A DNA stretch of 64,000 bases from Tulasnella sp. 424 (GCA_019633425.1 WSUB01000124.1:62001-126000), one strand, 5' to 3'; positions 1 to 12,300 are shown, counted from the first letter of the stretch. The notes: generated by a model from the sequence alone, not told the origin. Program-made: numbers and translations.

Positions 1-67
1 TCCGTGTCGGATTGACCGACTCGACGCCGTCCACATCCACCTCCACCGTAAATCACCGACTTGAACC

Positions 68-145
68 TGTGACAGAAGTGAAACACGCGTAGGCTGGAAC
101 ATCATGCCTTGCTCGAAAAGGTTCACAAAGCGTAGGAACAGCCTA
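68..145. repeat. Copy 1 of an F-box gene 3'-flank repeat
   Basis: This stretch just beyond the F-box gene resembles 2243-2332: both contain gtgaaacacgcg, then gaacatca, a tgctcg/actcga block and a caaagcg/ataaagcg block in the same order and orientation. It looks like the flank of a tandemly duplicated F-box gene whose other copy is lost. Confidence 0.5.
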
Positions 146-182
146 ATACGATTTCCCAGCAATGGAAATAGATTCAGCTCCA

Positions 183-1853
183 TTAATTCGCTATCCCCGA
201 CATCCTTGCCCGACCAGCGCTCTTGGTACGCATTGCAAACTCCATATGTTTAACTGTCTCCTCCCATTTTTGCTGGTACTCCTCCCATTCTGGGCACTCT
301 ATCCCAACATACCAATTGGAAGTTCCCATATCAATCTCCGGCATGAGTTTGCACGCGCTCGCGATCAGAAATCCTGTATCTTGCAACCTCCCTCCTGGAA
401 CCGCCGAAGTTCCGACGTCAATCCTTTCCAAACGATGAAACTCAAATTCGGCCCATAGGTCTCCTGAGAACGTGAGAGTCTTGTCTTTGGCGAAAAACAA
501 GCCAAGTTCCCGTATCATCGGATGATGCCTCGCGAAGGCTTGAAGCACTGACAGAGAATTCCCCATGTCTCCGGGTATAGGAAGTGATAAGTCGGGGTCG
601 ATGCAAACGTAGAGGGTGTTCAGCTTAGGCCAGGCCGCTGCCATACGTTCGACGTCATCCTCGTTGAGGGTGATGGGGTAAGGGTGACCGATTTCCAACA
701 CCTTTAGATCCCGGCACGGAAATAGAGCCGCTAGGACTCCTACAGAGAGCGGTGTCAGGTCGTCTCTTTGGAGCGTAGGGTCCACAAGTAGATCGAGCAA
801 CACACGAGTTACGTGTGGGCAGGTTGCACCTAGATGCCGCGTGAACTCCAGGACCTCTGCATCATTGACTCCATCCTTGGCATTAAGATGTATGATTGAT
901 AGTCTGGCGAACAGCCCGGAGTACTCCTGGACGAGTCGATTGGCGGATGCAGGATTGGCGTTGAAGTCGAAGGTTTTGAGTTTGGGGAAGCCATCTTGCG
1001 GTAGTTCCTGCAGCATTGCGTCCGCGTCGTACGAGGGAATATACGTTATTCTTGATCCAGTACTTTCAGATTTGGAAGGGAAGCGGCTGCTTCTAAGATT
1101 GACGGTCTGAGGAAATACGGAGGGATTCTAAGAGTTTTGAGGTTCTTCCAAGTCCTGATGACCCTTTGTAGCGAGCTTTCGATGTCCAACGCGTTTGTAG
1201 TTGTTTTGAGAGTGAATGACTTGAGGTTGGGGATACGCCCGGCTAGACCGGAAAAGAAGTCGTTGACTCGCTGCGAGCTGCCCGTGAGTTCGACCTCCAA
1301 GGATTCGAGCTGGGGCGACAAAAAGGGAAGCATTGGAGCCGCGGATTCACTTGTAAACCACTTGAGTGTCCTGAGGCGAGGCAAGAAGGTGAGGCCGCTC
1401 GGGGAGTGGAGATAGAATAGAGCGATCCCATTGGGGTCTAAGCGTGGTGTCCGTTCGCTGCGATAGGGGTTTTCGTCGTCATATGACAGACTCTTGACCC
1501 GGCCAGCATAAAATTGAAACCTAGACCAATCGGCTCCGCTGAGCATACTAGATAATCTCTAAAATACGGAGTCTTTAGTCATAAACAGCGTAAGGATTGG
1601 TTACAACTCTGACCTCCAAGCCAAGGTAGCCAGAGGATTCCAAACCTTCCAGAAGGTGGATGTCCATTACCAGTTCCAGCAATGGAAAAACGGAATCCAA
1701 GTCTCTCCAAAGGTAATCCAACGCAATGTCGCTCCAAGGTTTACACACCACGGCACAAGAGACTAAGGTGGACTCTGTTGCGAATGATAAGACGTTGGCG
1801 AGGAGCTCTGGGACAGTCGTAGGATCTAGTAAAAATTGGAAACGGTTAGACAA
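183..1853 (-). CDS. F-box / leucine-rich-repeat-like protein, probably frameshifted
   Basis: The first exon (1853 to 1614) encodes an N-terminal F-box-like helix pair (PELLANVLSFATESTLVSCA, then CKPWSDIALDYLWRDL), the usual start of Agaricomycete F-box proteins that recruit targets to SCF ubiquitin ligases. A 55-nt intron (1613-1559, with an actaa branch site and a ttttag acceptor) joins it in frame to an exon with the typical DWSRFQFYAGRVKSL motif and LRR-like strands (LKSFTLKT, LKTLRIPP, LPNLKVLD). That frame stops at 1046, while the next frame is open from about 1060 down to 183 and continues the LRR-like pattern (FPKLKTFDFNANP). No intron fits the roughly 15 nt between them, so a one-base indel or a sequencing error is likely. 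The domain assignment is good; whether the gene is functional is uncertain. Confidence 0.7.
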
Positions 1854-3264
1854 TAGGTGCGGAGTACCCGATGAAAAAACGCCCCGAACCTCGTGCCATT
1901 TTTCTGCCGACTCCAGTCTTACTTAAACTTTCCTCTTTTGTGGTTGTACTGGTTCCATGTTCCTTTCCTGCCATCGATGGGTGGGGGTGAAGTGTATAGC
2001 CGGAGCAAATTAGGTTGAGGTGGCCAGAGTTTGCACAGCGATGTCAGGATAAAACGGCCTCTTCCCTAAGCCCTGTTCTCCGTACATCACGTGCGTAGGT
2101 TGCAAGCTTACCAGCCTCACTGATCATGGAATGGCTTCTTGCACATTCCTTACCTGTTACAGCAACTTTCTCTGACTCGGGATGGGTACTCGTAGGCTTC
2201 GGATCGCTCACATTCACCGTACAACCGCTTACTCTAATGCGCGACAGTGGTGAAACACGCGCAGAGTAGAACATCAAGATTCACTCGAGCAAGGCTTAGA
2301 AGTCTCATAAAGCGTTATAGGAAGAATCCCATGGGCTTCTATAGCAAAGACGATTGCATCTGTTCCTCGGAAATCTTGGTCGGAACGACAGCCAAGTCCG
2401 ATTCCGCTCTGAACAACAAAGCTCAACATTCGAGCTCCACATCAGGTCGTAAATCTGATCCAGGTGAAAGGGTGTCTAGGACGGATTTTTCTCCTCTTCC
2501 TTTCAAACGGCAGGCCGCAGGGGCATCTGGGCCAAGCGAGGGTCACGTGAGTACCATCTACTCTCCCACAGTTCATCGAACCCAGCTTCTGTGCTGCCAG
2601 CAACCAAGTCCCTGTTTTAACCCAACATCTCGCATCGTTCCAGTAATTTACGACCGACCTATGTCCACCTAAGCGGCATTCCTCAATTTCTCGTCTGATG
2701 CCAACAGGAAAATATCACCCTCGTCCGAAGCAGTCGGGAAATATGGGCTCTCGCTTTTTCGAACTTCCGCGCGGCTAATGCCGAGGCGAGAACAACTGAA
2801 GTTTTGGGTCCTTGGAGCTCCTCGGCTAGATGCGAGGTTTGAGCTAGAATCGTCCTCGACATCGACATCGAGGAACTGGTATGGATTTATTCTCGTGGGG
2901 ACTCCGTGTGCTCGTGTGAAGGTGAGTGCGGCCAAGGGCATTGCGATGCCGGGGGTGTCGCTGACTTGTCCAAAAAGCCTTCGAGTGCAGGTGCAAAATG
3001 AAAAAAATGAATTTGCAATCGGCCATGATCGGCAGAGCTAAGGATAGCTTAGAGCGTCAAAAGGCTATACGAGGTCGAAAATGAGCGCTTCGAAGAGGAG
3101 TCTGTGCAAAATGTCGCAACTTCTGACGTCACGAAGGTTTGGGTCGCACTTCTCCACCTGCCCTGCTCACCCTCTGGCTCGTACCGAATCCCCCCACTCC
3201 CAACTCAACTACCAACCCACATTCTCCGCGCTCATTTGTCTCTACCAGTCCATCGTCCAAAACC
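1854..3264. other. Intergenic region with no convincing gene
   Basis: Several open frames of 60-140 codons occur on both strands (the longest at 2247-2672, +) but none shows a recognisable domain, splice structure or paralogue. The stretch at 2243-2332 is the second copy of the F-box 3'-flank repeat. The right end (about 3170-3264) is C/T-rich and precedes the ATG of the ComA-like gene, so it probably holds that gene's promoter and 5' leader. Confidence 0.5.
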
Positions 3265-4977
3265 ATGCTCAACGTCGTTAGCCGCAATATCGCTCATCCG
3301 ATTCTGGCGGGGCATCCTGTCGCGCGGAGTCTCGCTTCTAGAGCGGGCCTGATTAGCACAACCCGCGCTTTAAGCACCACACCCGTGGTTCACAACTCTT
3401 CCCAGGGTCCGTTCAGTTTTTTACCCGCTAATAAGCTAGAGAAGAAGATAGGGAGGGGAGAGCGTTCGAAGGGGTTAACAGAGATTCGAGGGTGCGTCGC
3501 GAGCGTTTACCCCTCAACGGCGGAGGTGGCGACGGACGACGGAAGCTTATCCTGACCGGGCCGGGCTCTTTTCCTTGGTACTCCTGAAGGTCGTACTATA
3601 ACCCGGTGACTTATACGTACTTGAATGAACTTTTGTCGGATTGGGGAGGTGAGTATCCTGATTTGGCCCTCGCGAAGCACCCCGGCTTTGTAAGTTGCTG
3701 ACAGTTGCCCCCCCTGTTGCCGCGTTCAGAATTTGTCGACGGAGTGAAGGTAATGCGGCCCTCGTGTTTGATCGCGTCGCCACTTCGATGATTAACTTGT
3801 TGCAAAATACAGTTCGCCGGTGGCTCGTTCTCGTTGATGCCACAAGATCGTCTTAAAGCGCTGATCGACATGGTGCACTCGCACGGATGCTATGTATCAA
3901 CGGGTGGCTTTATAGAGCGTGTTATTTCCGTCTCTGGAGGTGATAAAGCCACCATCATCAAGTATCTTGAAATGTGTAAAAAGATAGGGTACGTACACAA
4001 ATTTTACCTTTTGGGGAACATTCGCCGCGCTCGGCCGGCTCGCCCGCCCGGAGCTTGGCACTCTGCGACATTTTCTTTGCTCAGTCCACAGACTAGAGCA
4101 AATGAATTGATCATACTCTCCATATTGTCCCATTTTTCTCAATATAGCTTCGACGTTTTGGAAATCTCCTCTGGTTTCCTCACGATCCCTACGGACGATT
4201 GGGTGAATTTGGTCAAGCTCACGAAATCCATCGGTCTAAAGCCCAAACCGGAAATCGGCATTCTTTTCGGGGCCGGAGGAGACACTGAAGGACTCGAGTC
4301 CATGGGGACGAGAGATCCTAAATGGTTAATCGAGGTGGGTGGCGATGTCTTGGGGTGCCTGTCGTGATCGTTGGAAAGGAGGGTTTGTTTCAAAAGCGAC
4401 GACGGCTTCTGACTGACTATATGGCTCTTCTTCGTCGGTACCAAAGAGAGCTCATGCGTTCCTAGACGCTGGAGCCGATCGAATTATGGTGAGTGTTGGA
4501 GCTCCTCTTCTGTGATTCATAAGAGGAGGTGGTTTTTGTGAGGTCTTCAAAATTTATGTGAGAAGCTGATCGCGGATATTTCTGTTTATTGCTGCCGTCA
4601 CGCTAGATCGAATCCGAAGGGATAACAGAGAACGTCAAACATTGGAGGACCGACGTCGTTTCATCCATCACTTCGGCTTTACCAATGGAGAAGCTCATGT
4701 TCGAAGCAGCTGAGCCGGCGGTCTTCCAATACTAGTAAGTGGTTCGCTTCGGGTCGTCGACTCGGGGGTTGTTGTGCTTCTTTTGGGAGGTCGTGGGTTC
4801 CTGATTGCGGGAAAATGCCTTTGTTCTTTTCCCTGGCATGGCAGTGTCCAGAACTTTGGAGCCGACGTCAACGTCTTTATCGACCACTCGCAGATCGTGC
4901 AGCTAGCGTGTGTGAGGAAGGGAATCTGGGGCAAGTCGGATTTGTTCAACAGGGTAGTGACGTTCAAAGACAACTAG
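3265..4977 (+). CDS. ComA-like (phosphosulfolactate synthase family) protein
   Basis: Spliced exons give a TIM-barrel protein of the ComA family: GSYYNPVTYTYLNELLSDWG, then EFVDGVKFAGGSFSLMPQDR, HGCYVSTGGFIERV, GFDVLEISSGFLTIP, KPEIGILFGAGGD, FLDAGADRIMIESEGIT, and a C-terminal NVFIDHSQIVQLACVRKGIW. In archaea ComA joins phosphoenolpyruvate and sulfite in coenzyme M synthesis. Fungi lack that pathway, so the fungal reaction is unknown; plant HSA32 is another family member. The first 40 or so residues are rich in Arg, Ser and Ala with few acidic residues, which suggests a mitochondrial presequence (inference). Introns include 3492-3589 and one starting at 3649; the ATG at 3265 is the first in frame. 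All exons join without stops and the gene looks intact. Confidence 0.85.
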
Positions 4978-6289
4978 AACGCGAACGAGTCACGCGAGCT
5001 AGAAGCCAGCTGCGCTTTTGCTTTGCTCCATTAGGCAGATTTGCCGTGTACGTAAGCAGTCAAATTTCACACTTTGCTCTTGTTGTTCTACTCCCGGTCC
5101 GATCTTGCCTTCCTAATTCCGCAACTTCAAGTCGAGCTCAACAGCGAAAAATCGCAAAATTCGATCCGCCACGTTTTCTGCACCCTTTCACAGAGCGATT
5201 TACGTTCATTCATCAGGAGAAGGTGCAGCCGGAAAGCCACTCGATCCCTAAAAGGTCCTGCTTCAGGCCGCATACGTCAGTTCGAGGGGAGCCGACACCT
5301 CTGTGTAAATCGCTCAGCACCGTGATAACCCCCAGATCTCAACGCCTTGTCAATCATCTTGTTTCTACGACGCCAGATATTGGGTTGCACAATTGCAATC
5401 TTAACGGCACTGGACTGTTATGTTACGATCGAGAAGTTATGACAGGATATTCAGTGGGAATGGGGGGGACGTTTGGGTACCGAAGGGTTGTTCCCTCCCG
5501 TCAATCTGCGCGATCTGGGGAGACGGCGACGAATGTCTGTAGCCGAGAAGCTATGACGGAAACCTAGTCGACACGCGGACGAGAGAGGCTGCTCAAGCCT
5601 AATTTGGAAAGAAACGGGTCGGGTGCGTCGGGGGGAGGTGGGGGAGGGTTGGCACCCACCCTCCTGGTCCCTTGACTTGTTTACTGCAATTCGCTCTGTC
5701 CCAAGGCCCGCACGCTTGTCCGTTACACTGGAGAAGAACAATTCAGTTGGGCTTAACATGGTACGCTAAAATCGTTGTGGCCGCACAACGTCCGGCTTTG
5801 GGCGTTCAGCTCAGCTGAAAGCTTCGCGGCGGGTAAGGGTGCGCTTGCTGGAGCTGCTGTGTCGGCACACATCCCAATTTTTTTATTTTTCATTCTTTTC
5901 TTTTTGGGTAAGCTTTTTCTTTTATTCTTCTCTTCCGCCGCCTTTTTCGTCCAAAGTATAAAGAGGAACACTGAGTAGGTTGCTTCCCTAACTGCAGCGA
6001 CAGGAACAGTTCTCTCCTCTCCTCTCCTCCACAAGCGCCTCAGTCCGTCACATACATAGCGACGTACATATCCACCCGCTCCTCTACTCATCCGTATCCA
6101 CCTTTCCACACTTCTCCCCTCCCCCCCTCTTCCTCTCTCTTCTCTTGTCCCCGAGACTGTCTATCTTCGCTCTTGTCCCACTTCTGCTTTAAGCTTTTTC
6201 TTATCACACTCACTCGTACTCACTCACTCTTTGACAACCTATAACAACCTCTCCCACCACCTTCTGCAAGTTCGTTCGATAACAACAAG
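4978..6289. other. Intergenic region and terpene synthase 5' region
   Basis: No supported gene. The frames that overlap the end of the ComA-like gene (to 5567) and those at 5753-6109 have no domain. From about 5996 to 6289 the + strand is strongly pyrimidine-rich (repeated ctctcct, then a caacaagATG start context), which fits a fungal promoter and 5' leader for the terpene synthase. A poly-T stretch lies at about 5878-5930. Confidence 0.5.
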
Positions 6290-8026
6290 ATGCTCACTTG
6301 GATCGCCTCCTTCTTCCGCCCGGCCGAGCCGGCCAACAAGCCCGCTGACATCGAAGCGGGTTTCAAACCCAAACCACTCCAGACCTCAACAATTGCCTCA
6401 CCCACCTCCAGGACTCACACAGTATCGGCTCAGGCTCCCCTCCCATTCGCCAGCCGCACCGTGAACTTCGTTTACGGAGTCTTCGCCCTCGGCCGACCTA
6501 CCGTCATCTGGACCAACGCCAAGTACTACTTCAACTCCGGTTCAACCTACCTGTCTGGCACTCTTTCCGGTCGCAGCGCTCGTGGTCTCGGTGCTCCCGC
6601 CTCCTCTTCCTCGCGCAAGTCGTCCTCCGAACCCGAAATGGTCGAACTCCCCATCCACAACCCTCGTCCTACGGTCGCCACCACATCGTCTCAGGTTTCC
6701 AAGTACAACACTCGCCTCAGTCCGACGCCTCTGCCTACGCCGCCTGTTACTCCTTGCCCCACCGGTCCTTATTACACCATCACGGATTTCATCGAGTACT
6801 CGCCTTACAAGCTTAGGGTGAACCCGTACTACCAACCCCTGGCGGCCATTTCGGAGCAGTGGTTGGACGATCATCAGGTCCATCCTAGTGCAAGGAAACG
6901 CGCTGCGTTCGAGGCTTGCAACTTTGGTCTCTTGACTGCTATGTGCTATCCCGATGCGGATTATGAGCGCTTCCGTGAGTAGCTATCCCACACACCCTGT
7001 GTGCCGAATTGGTTCTGACATCCACACTCCTCGGTTTTTAGGTGTTCTTTGCGATTACATCAACACCCTCTTCGCTTACGATGACCTCACCGACGAGGGT
7101 GGTCTCCGCAAGGACGGCGACGGTACCAGGAAAGCTTCGGACATCATCATGAACGCTATCGCCCACCCGTTCACCTACGAGACTGAATTCCGCTGCGGTC
7201 AGGTCTTCTCCAGGTTAGTACCCACGAAAGACTCTAGCTCTTTTATCAGTTCGACCGAACTGACTTTTGGGGTATCTCTTTTTTAGCTTCTGGGGTCGTG
7301 CCATCGAACTCGGCTGCTCTCCCGGCACTCAACGTCGCTTCCTCGAATACACCGACCTCTATGTCCAAGCTGTCCACGAACAAGTCCTCCACCGCGCTCG
7401 AGACAACATCCTCCCTCTCGACGAATTCATCCGTCTCCGCCGCGACACCGGTGCTCTCAAGATGTGCTTCGCGATGGGCGAGTTCGGCCTCAACGTCGAC
7501 ATCCCCGACGTCGTCTTCGAATGCCCTCAGATCAGGATCATGGAAGATTGCGCCAACGACGTCGTTGTCTTGTCCAACGTAAGCAACCTCTTCTTCGGTG
7601 CCTGCCGCTTCCCTGCACGACGTCGAATCTCACACTTCTTTCTTTTAATAGGATATCTACTCGTACAACATCGAGCAGGCTCAGGGTGACACTTGCAACA
7701 TCATCGAGGCTGCGATGAAAGAAAAGGGTCTCGACGTTCAAGGCGCCATGGACTACGCTGGCGAGCTCGTCAAGGGCCGCATCGACTTGTACACCGCCAC
7801 CAAGGCTCAGCTTCCTTCTTGGGGACCCAAGGTCGACGCTGACGTCCAGAGGTACCTTCGCGTCTGCGAGGACTGGATGACTGGCGGATTCCACTGGAGT
7901 CTCGAGTCGAAGCGCTATTTTGGCGAGCAGGTCGCTACGGTCAAGAAGACCCTCTGCGTCGAGATCTTGCCAAAGGAGGCTCCACGCGGACAGATCGCCA
8001 TCCCCGATTTGGACCGTGCGTCATGA
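6290..8026 (+). CDS. Sesquiterpene synthase with about 160-residue N-terminal extension
   Basis: Four exons (6290-6974, 7042-7213, 7287-7578, 7652-8026) encode about 507 residues. The catalytic part has the aspartate-rich motif DDLTD (residues 242-246) and the NSE motif ND-x-x-S-x-x-x-E (N383, S387, E391) that bind the Mg-diphosphate of farnesyl diphosphate, plus the late SKRYF element. These are the marks of class I fungal terpene cyclases, which are usually 330-400 residues long. The first 160 residues are extra: a short hydrophobic start (LTWIASFF), a segment NFVYGVFALGRPTVIWTNAKYY, then a Ser/Pro-rich linker. A cytosolic cyclase does not need this; it could target or tether the enzyme. 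The paralogue at 28396-29660 lacks it. No P450 or other tailoring enzyme is adjacent, so the product cannot be predicted. Confidence 0.93.
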
Positions 8027-8524
8027 GGTATAGAAAGGTGGTGGGAGCTGGTTCTCCTTCTGCTTCTCTTTTCCCCTCGTCGACTCCTTTTCGCATTTTC
8101 GAGACATTTTCCCCTACACTATGCTCTCTCCACTCCTCTCCTACTCTCTCTGTTGGGATCGATATTCGCTCTATTCGTTCTTCCTTTTGAGGCTTCGGTC
8201 TCCATTTTTTTGTGGTCTGGGTTTACTGTCCGCTCGGCTCTCTGCTAGCGCTCATCCGTCGTTGTCGAATCGTCTGATTATATTTGTTCTCCACACGTTC
8301 CTTCAGTATATAGTGTTTATTAGATTCTCATCTGCTCTACATCTGTAGCCCTTGCAATCTCATCGGTGTTGTCCTTCTTTTGATGCTTCCGTGTGGGTTC
8401 CGAACAGTTGATCTGGGTGGGAGATGGATGGCTGGGAGACTCCAAAGACCGGGCAAAGTAAACGACAGCGGCATAATAAGTATAGATGTGGGGGTTGACA
8501 CGGCAAAGAAGTGAGGGGCGATCT
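8027..8524. other. Convergent 3' region between the terpene synthase and SUMO-like genes
   Basis: The terpene synthase (+) and the SUMO-like gene (-) converge here. The sequence is T/C-rich (about 8060-8340) and probably carries the two 3' UTRs. Open frames on both strands show no domain. Confidence 0.45.
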
Positions 8525-9130
8525 TCAGCCGAGGAATGCTCCTCCGTGCTGCAAGGTGAGTGAGCATTGAGCGCCGGACCAGATGTCATATGTAGTTATA
8601 CTAACCTGGGCTAGAGCAGCGCTAATCTCCTCCTCTTCCTCCCAATTGTACTGCAAGGAATGCAGACGTTAATGGCAGAGAAGAGGTAAACCACAAAGAG
8701 TGACGTACATCACCGACGATGTCCTGTGGGAGGAGCATGACTCCTTCAGAGGAAAGGAACTTGTACGTTCCTGGAGGAGCCAAGAATCTCAGATCAGCTT
8801 TTGGCGCGCACGGGATTAGTGAAGCTGCTTGCCTGGAGTCGCTCCTTTTGCACTCTAACCGGATCAGGTCATAGGTTACCATCAGCAGCGCCATAGTTGG
8901 GCGGGCATGCGATAAGCTCTCACCTCAAAGGCAGTAAATACCTTCTCAAATTTGGCTGTTGGCTTGAGCATGAACTTGGTCACTATGAGCACAGTAGTGA
9001 AGGCATTTCAATTCCTGATCGTCGGACTGCCTGAAAACGTCGTACCAACGCCATCTGTACCCCTCACAGTAACGGTAATCTTCTCTGGTTTAACGTCTGG
9101 CTTCTGGTCGACTTCCTCGTTATCAGGCAT
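8525..9130 (-). CDS. SUMO-like (Smt3-type) small modifier
   Basis: A five-exon reading on the minus strand starts at MPDNEEVDQKPDVKPEKIT, close to the acidic/KPE-rich tail of yeast Smt3, continues with a beta-grasp start (ITVTVRGTDGVVTKFMLKPT, FEKVFTAFESAKGATPADLR) and ends EEISAALAQHGG-AFLG. The diglycine followed by four residues is the expected ULP-protease maturation site. Introns have gtacga, gtgaga, gcaagc, gtacgt and gttagt donors; the third would be a GC-AG intron. The middle (FLAPPGTYKFLSSEG), where SUMO normally has the YDG loop, diverges, so either this is a divergent paralogue or one splice junction is misread. It is head-to-head with the SNF2 gene 230 bp away. Confidence 0.7.
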
Positions 9131-9360
9131 TGATGCTGTCTTGGGCGTCGCTTGTGGAATGAAGTGAGAGCAGTCCAAAGGCAAACAAAAAGCGCGTTTG
9201 CTGACATTTGCCTTGGACGCGTTCCAGTCGGAATTCAAACTCTTCACTCTCTCCTCTTTTTTTTTCCCCCCCTTCCAGGCTGTCGCTCTCATCTCTCCCT
9301 TGCTCTCTACCGTCCGACGCCTCTGCCATCCACCTCGATACTCCCCACTTTCATCCTACG
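9131..9360. promoter_or_regulatory. Shared divergent promoter of the SUMO-like and LSH-type helicase genes
   Basis: Only 230 bp separate the two divergent start codons. The region has a C/T-rich tract (tctcctctttttttttccccccc at about 9250-9275) and no obvious TATA box. Co-regulation is an inference from the arrangement. Confidence 0.45.
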
Positions 9361-12300
9361 ATGGTAAGCCACACGCACGCTGAGCATCGACGACGCTCCA
9401 CCACTCACCCGCCCTTCATTTTTACCCCGGTCAGAGCCGCGCCTCCTCCACAGATATTACGCTCGCATCCGCTGAGCATACCGCGGCACCATCCCCAGCA
9501 CTCAGCTCTGGGAGCGAACTGCCAGCTATGAAAGAAGAACCATCCCCGCCCATGGATCCGGATGTCGAGGCGCGCCTCTCAAAGTTGAAACGTCTCTTGG
9601 CCGCATCAACCGCGTTTTCCTCCATCATCGCCGACCGGATAAAAACGCAAAAGCAGAGACGCGCTGCCGAGGCTTTGAACGCTCGGAAAGAAGAGGAGGC
9701 TCAGAAGAAGAACAAGAACGGAAAGCGGAAGGGGGCGAACGCGGAACCGGACAGTCCCAGCAAACGCGCCCGGGTGGAGGACGGAAGTGCGGTGGCGACG
9801 GCTGACTCTAAAGATGACGATGACAAGAAGGCCAAGGAGGAAGAAATTCTCTACATGAAGCAACCTGCAACGGTCTCTGGAGCCACTCTTCGTGATTACC
9901 AGCTTGCCGGTGTTCAGTGGTTGGCGTTGCTATACGAAAATGGTGAGTGGTGGACAACCCGCTTACCATTTGTATGGATCCTAATACTCCCGTTTAGGCC
10001 TTAACGGCATCCTTGCCGACGAGATGGGTCTGGGTAAAACTCTTCAGACCATCTCTTTCCTTGCGCACCTGAAGGAAAAGGGCGTATGGGGTCCCGTGAG
10101 TTGTCAACGCCACTCCGGAGTTCGGGGTCACAGACTGACCGCACCTTCGCAAACACCTTCAGTTCCTCATCGTCTGCCCATTGAGCGTCCTACACAACTG
10201 GAAAGCCGAGTTTGAAAAGTTCGCCCCCACCGTTCCGGTCGTCATCTATCACGGCAACCCGGAACACCGCAGAGAACTCGTTCGAACGCGGATGGCGCTC
10301 CCCACCGACATCAACTCCTCCGCCGCAAGCTCCCCCGCAGGCTCTCGAGCGAGCACACCAAGCGTGGCCGGTGGCGGAAGCAAAAAAGGAAAGGGCAAAA
10401 AACCTACACCGTCCAAAGCTCCTCGAGCTGCTGCTCTCGCCGCTGAGAAATCGGGTCAAACAAAAGCGACCTTCCCCGTGGTGTTGACGACGTTTGAAAT
10501 GATCATTAAGGATAGGAACGTGCTCAATAAATACGCGTGGTCTTTCGTGATCATCGACGAAGGTCACCGATTGAAGAACATGGAGTCAAAGTACGTGCTG
10601 TCCGATGTTGTGTATGCTACTGGCAACGCGCTAAATATGCTGGAACACGTAGGTTGGTTCAAGAGATCCGGACTTACCCTTCTGCAAATCGATTAATTCT
10701 TACTGGTACTCCACTACATGTGAGTGCTCAAAAAACCAGTAAATATACAGTTGACTAAGCGTTCCTTTCCAGAATAATCTTAACGAATTATGGTCTCTCC
10801 TCAACTTTATCATGCCCAAGCTATTCGACGATCTCTCGGCCTTCCAAGCTTGGTTCAACCCCGTCGCATCCTCTTCCGCCAAGGAGCAAGCCGCAGTCAA
10901 CTCCATGGGCATGACCTCGGAGCAAAACGCGCAACTCATCACATCTCTTCACGCCATCCTCAAACCTTTCCTCCTCCGCCGCCTCAAAGCCGACGTCGAA
11001 GTCAACCTACCGCCCAAGAAGGAATACATCCTCTACGCCCCGCTCACGAAGCAGCAACTCGACTTGTACCAAAACGTCGTCGCTGGGGGAGCCAAGCTGC
11101 GCGAATGGATCGTGAAACGGTATTGCGGGATCAACGAGCTGGACATGAAGACCCGTAAAGCGTTGCGGGACAAAAAAGACGTGGTCCAGACTGCGATTGA
11201 CGAGATCGAGCAGGACGAGAGCATTGCCGAGGTTGTTGCGAAGCGGAGGGCGCGGGGCAAGAAAGCGGCGGTGAATTATGAGGAAGTGGAGGATGAGGAC
11301 TTTTTCGCGGAGTTGGAGGAAGAGGATGAGGAGGAAGAGGAGAGGAGACGGGAGGCGAGACAGTCGAGACGGATTGCGTCGTCTGCTGCGCAGGAACCGA
11401 GTCCTGAGGAGCTTGGTCGAGACTTTGCTATCAAGCAAGCTTGTGAGTCCTCGACCTTCGTTCATCTTGTTTGCTTATTAAGCAGGCGCTCACCCCCTTC
11501 CTATTTCTAGTCCAAATCGTCAACAACATGCACTTGTCAAACAAGATCATGCAACTGCGCAAAGTCTGCTCCCACCCGTTCCTCTTCCACTGGCCGACCG
11601 ACATGCGCACCAACGCTCCCGTCATCTCGGACGAACTCGTCGGCGCGTCGGGCAAGATGCTCCTCCTCAACCGATTGCTTGACGAGCTGTTCTCTCGAAA
11701 GCATAAAGTCTTGATTTTCAGCCAGTTCACGACCATGTTGGACATCATCGAAGACTGGGCGACGCAGTTTAAAGGTTGGGACGTGTGTCGGATCGACGGC
11801 TCGACTCCGCATGAGGATCGCAAGAGCGCGATGGAGAGGTTTAATAATGGTGGAGAGGGACCGGATGCGTGTCGCTTGTTCTTGTTGAGCACCAAGGCTG
11901 GTGGGTTGGGTATCAATTTGGTCGCTGCTGATACGGTTATCTTTTACGATTCCGATTGGGTGAGTTCGAGCGATAGCTTAAGATGCATTCCATGCTGATC
12001 GAACGGTCTCGATGATTCAGAACCCCCAAAACGACCTCCAAGCTCAAGACAGAGCCCATCGAATCGGCCAGACTCGACCCGTCCTCATCTTCCGCCTCGT
12101 CTCCGCCCACACCATCGAAACGCACATCCTCGAACGCGCCACGCAAAAGCGCAAACTCGAAGCTTTAGTCATCGCCCGGGGCAAATTCAAAGCCGTCGGT
12201 GGACGAGCGAGCCAAAAAGCCGAAAGCTTGGAGAGCCTCGCCGCGTCGTTGCTGAGCCTCGAAGGCGAGAAGATCGACGTCGTCAATTCCGCGGACGACA

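Noticed and set aside
2247..2672. A 141-codon + strand frame
   Set aside because: It overlaps the F-box flank repeat and has low-complexity, unrecognised content; probably chance.
4815..5567. A 250-codon + strand frame overlapping the end of the ComA-like gene
   Set aside because: It overlaps the last exon in another frame, has no domain and no splice support.
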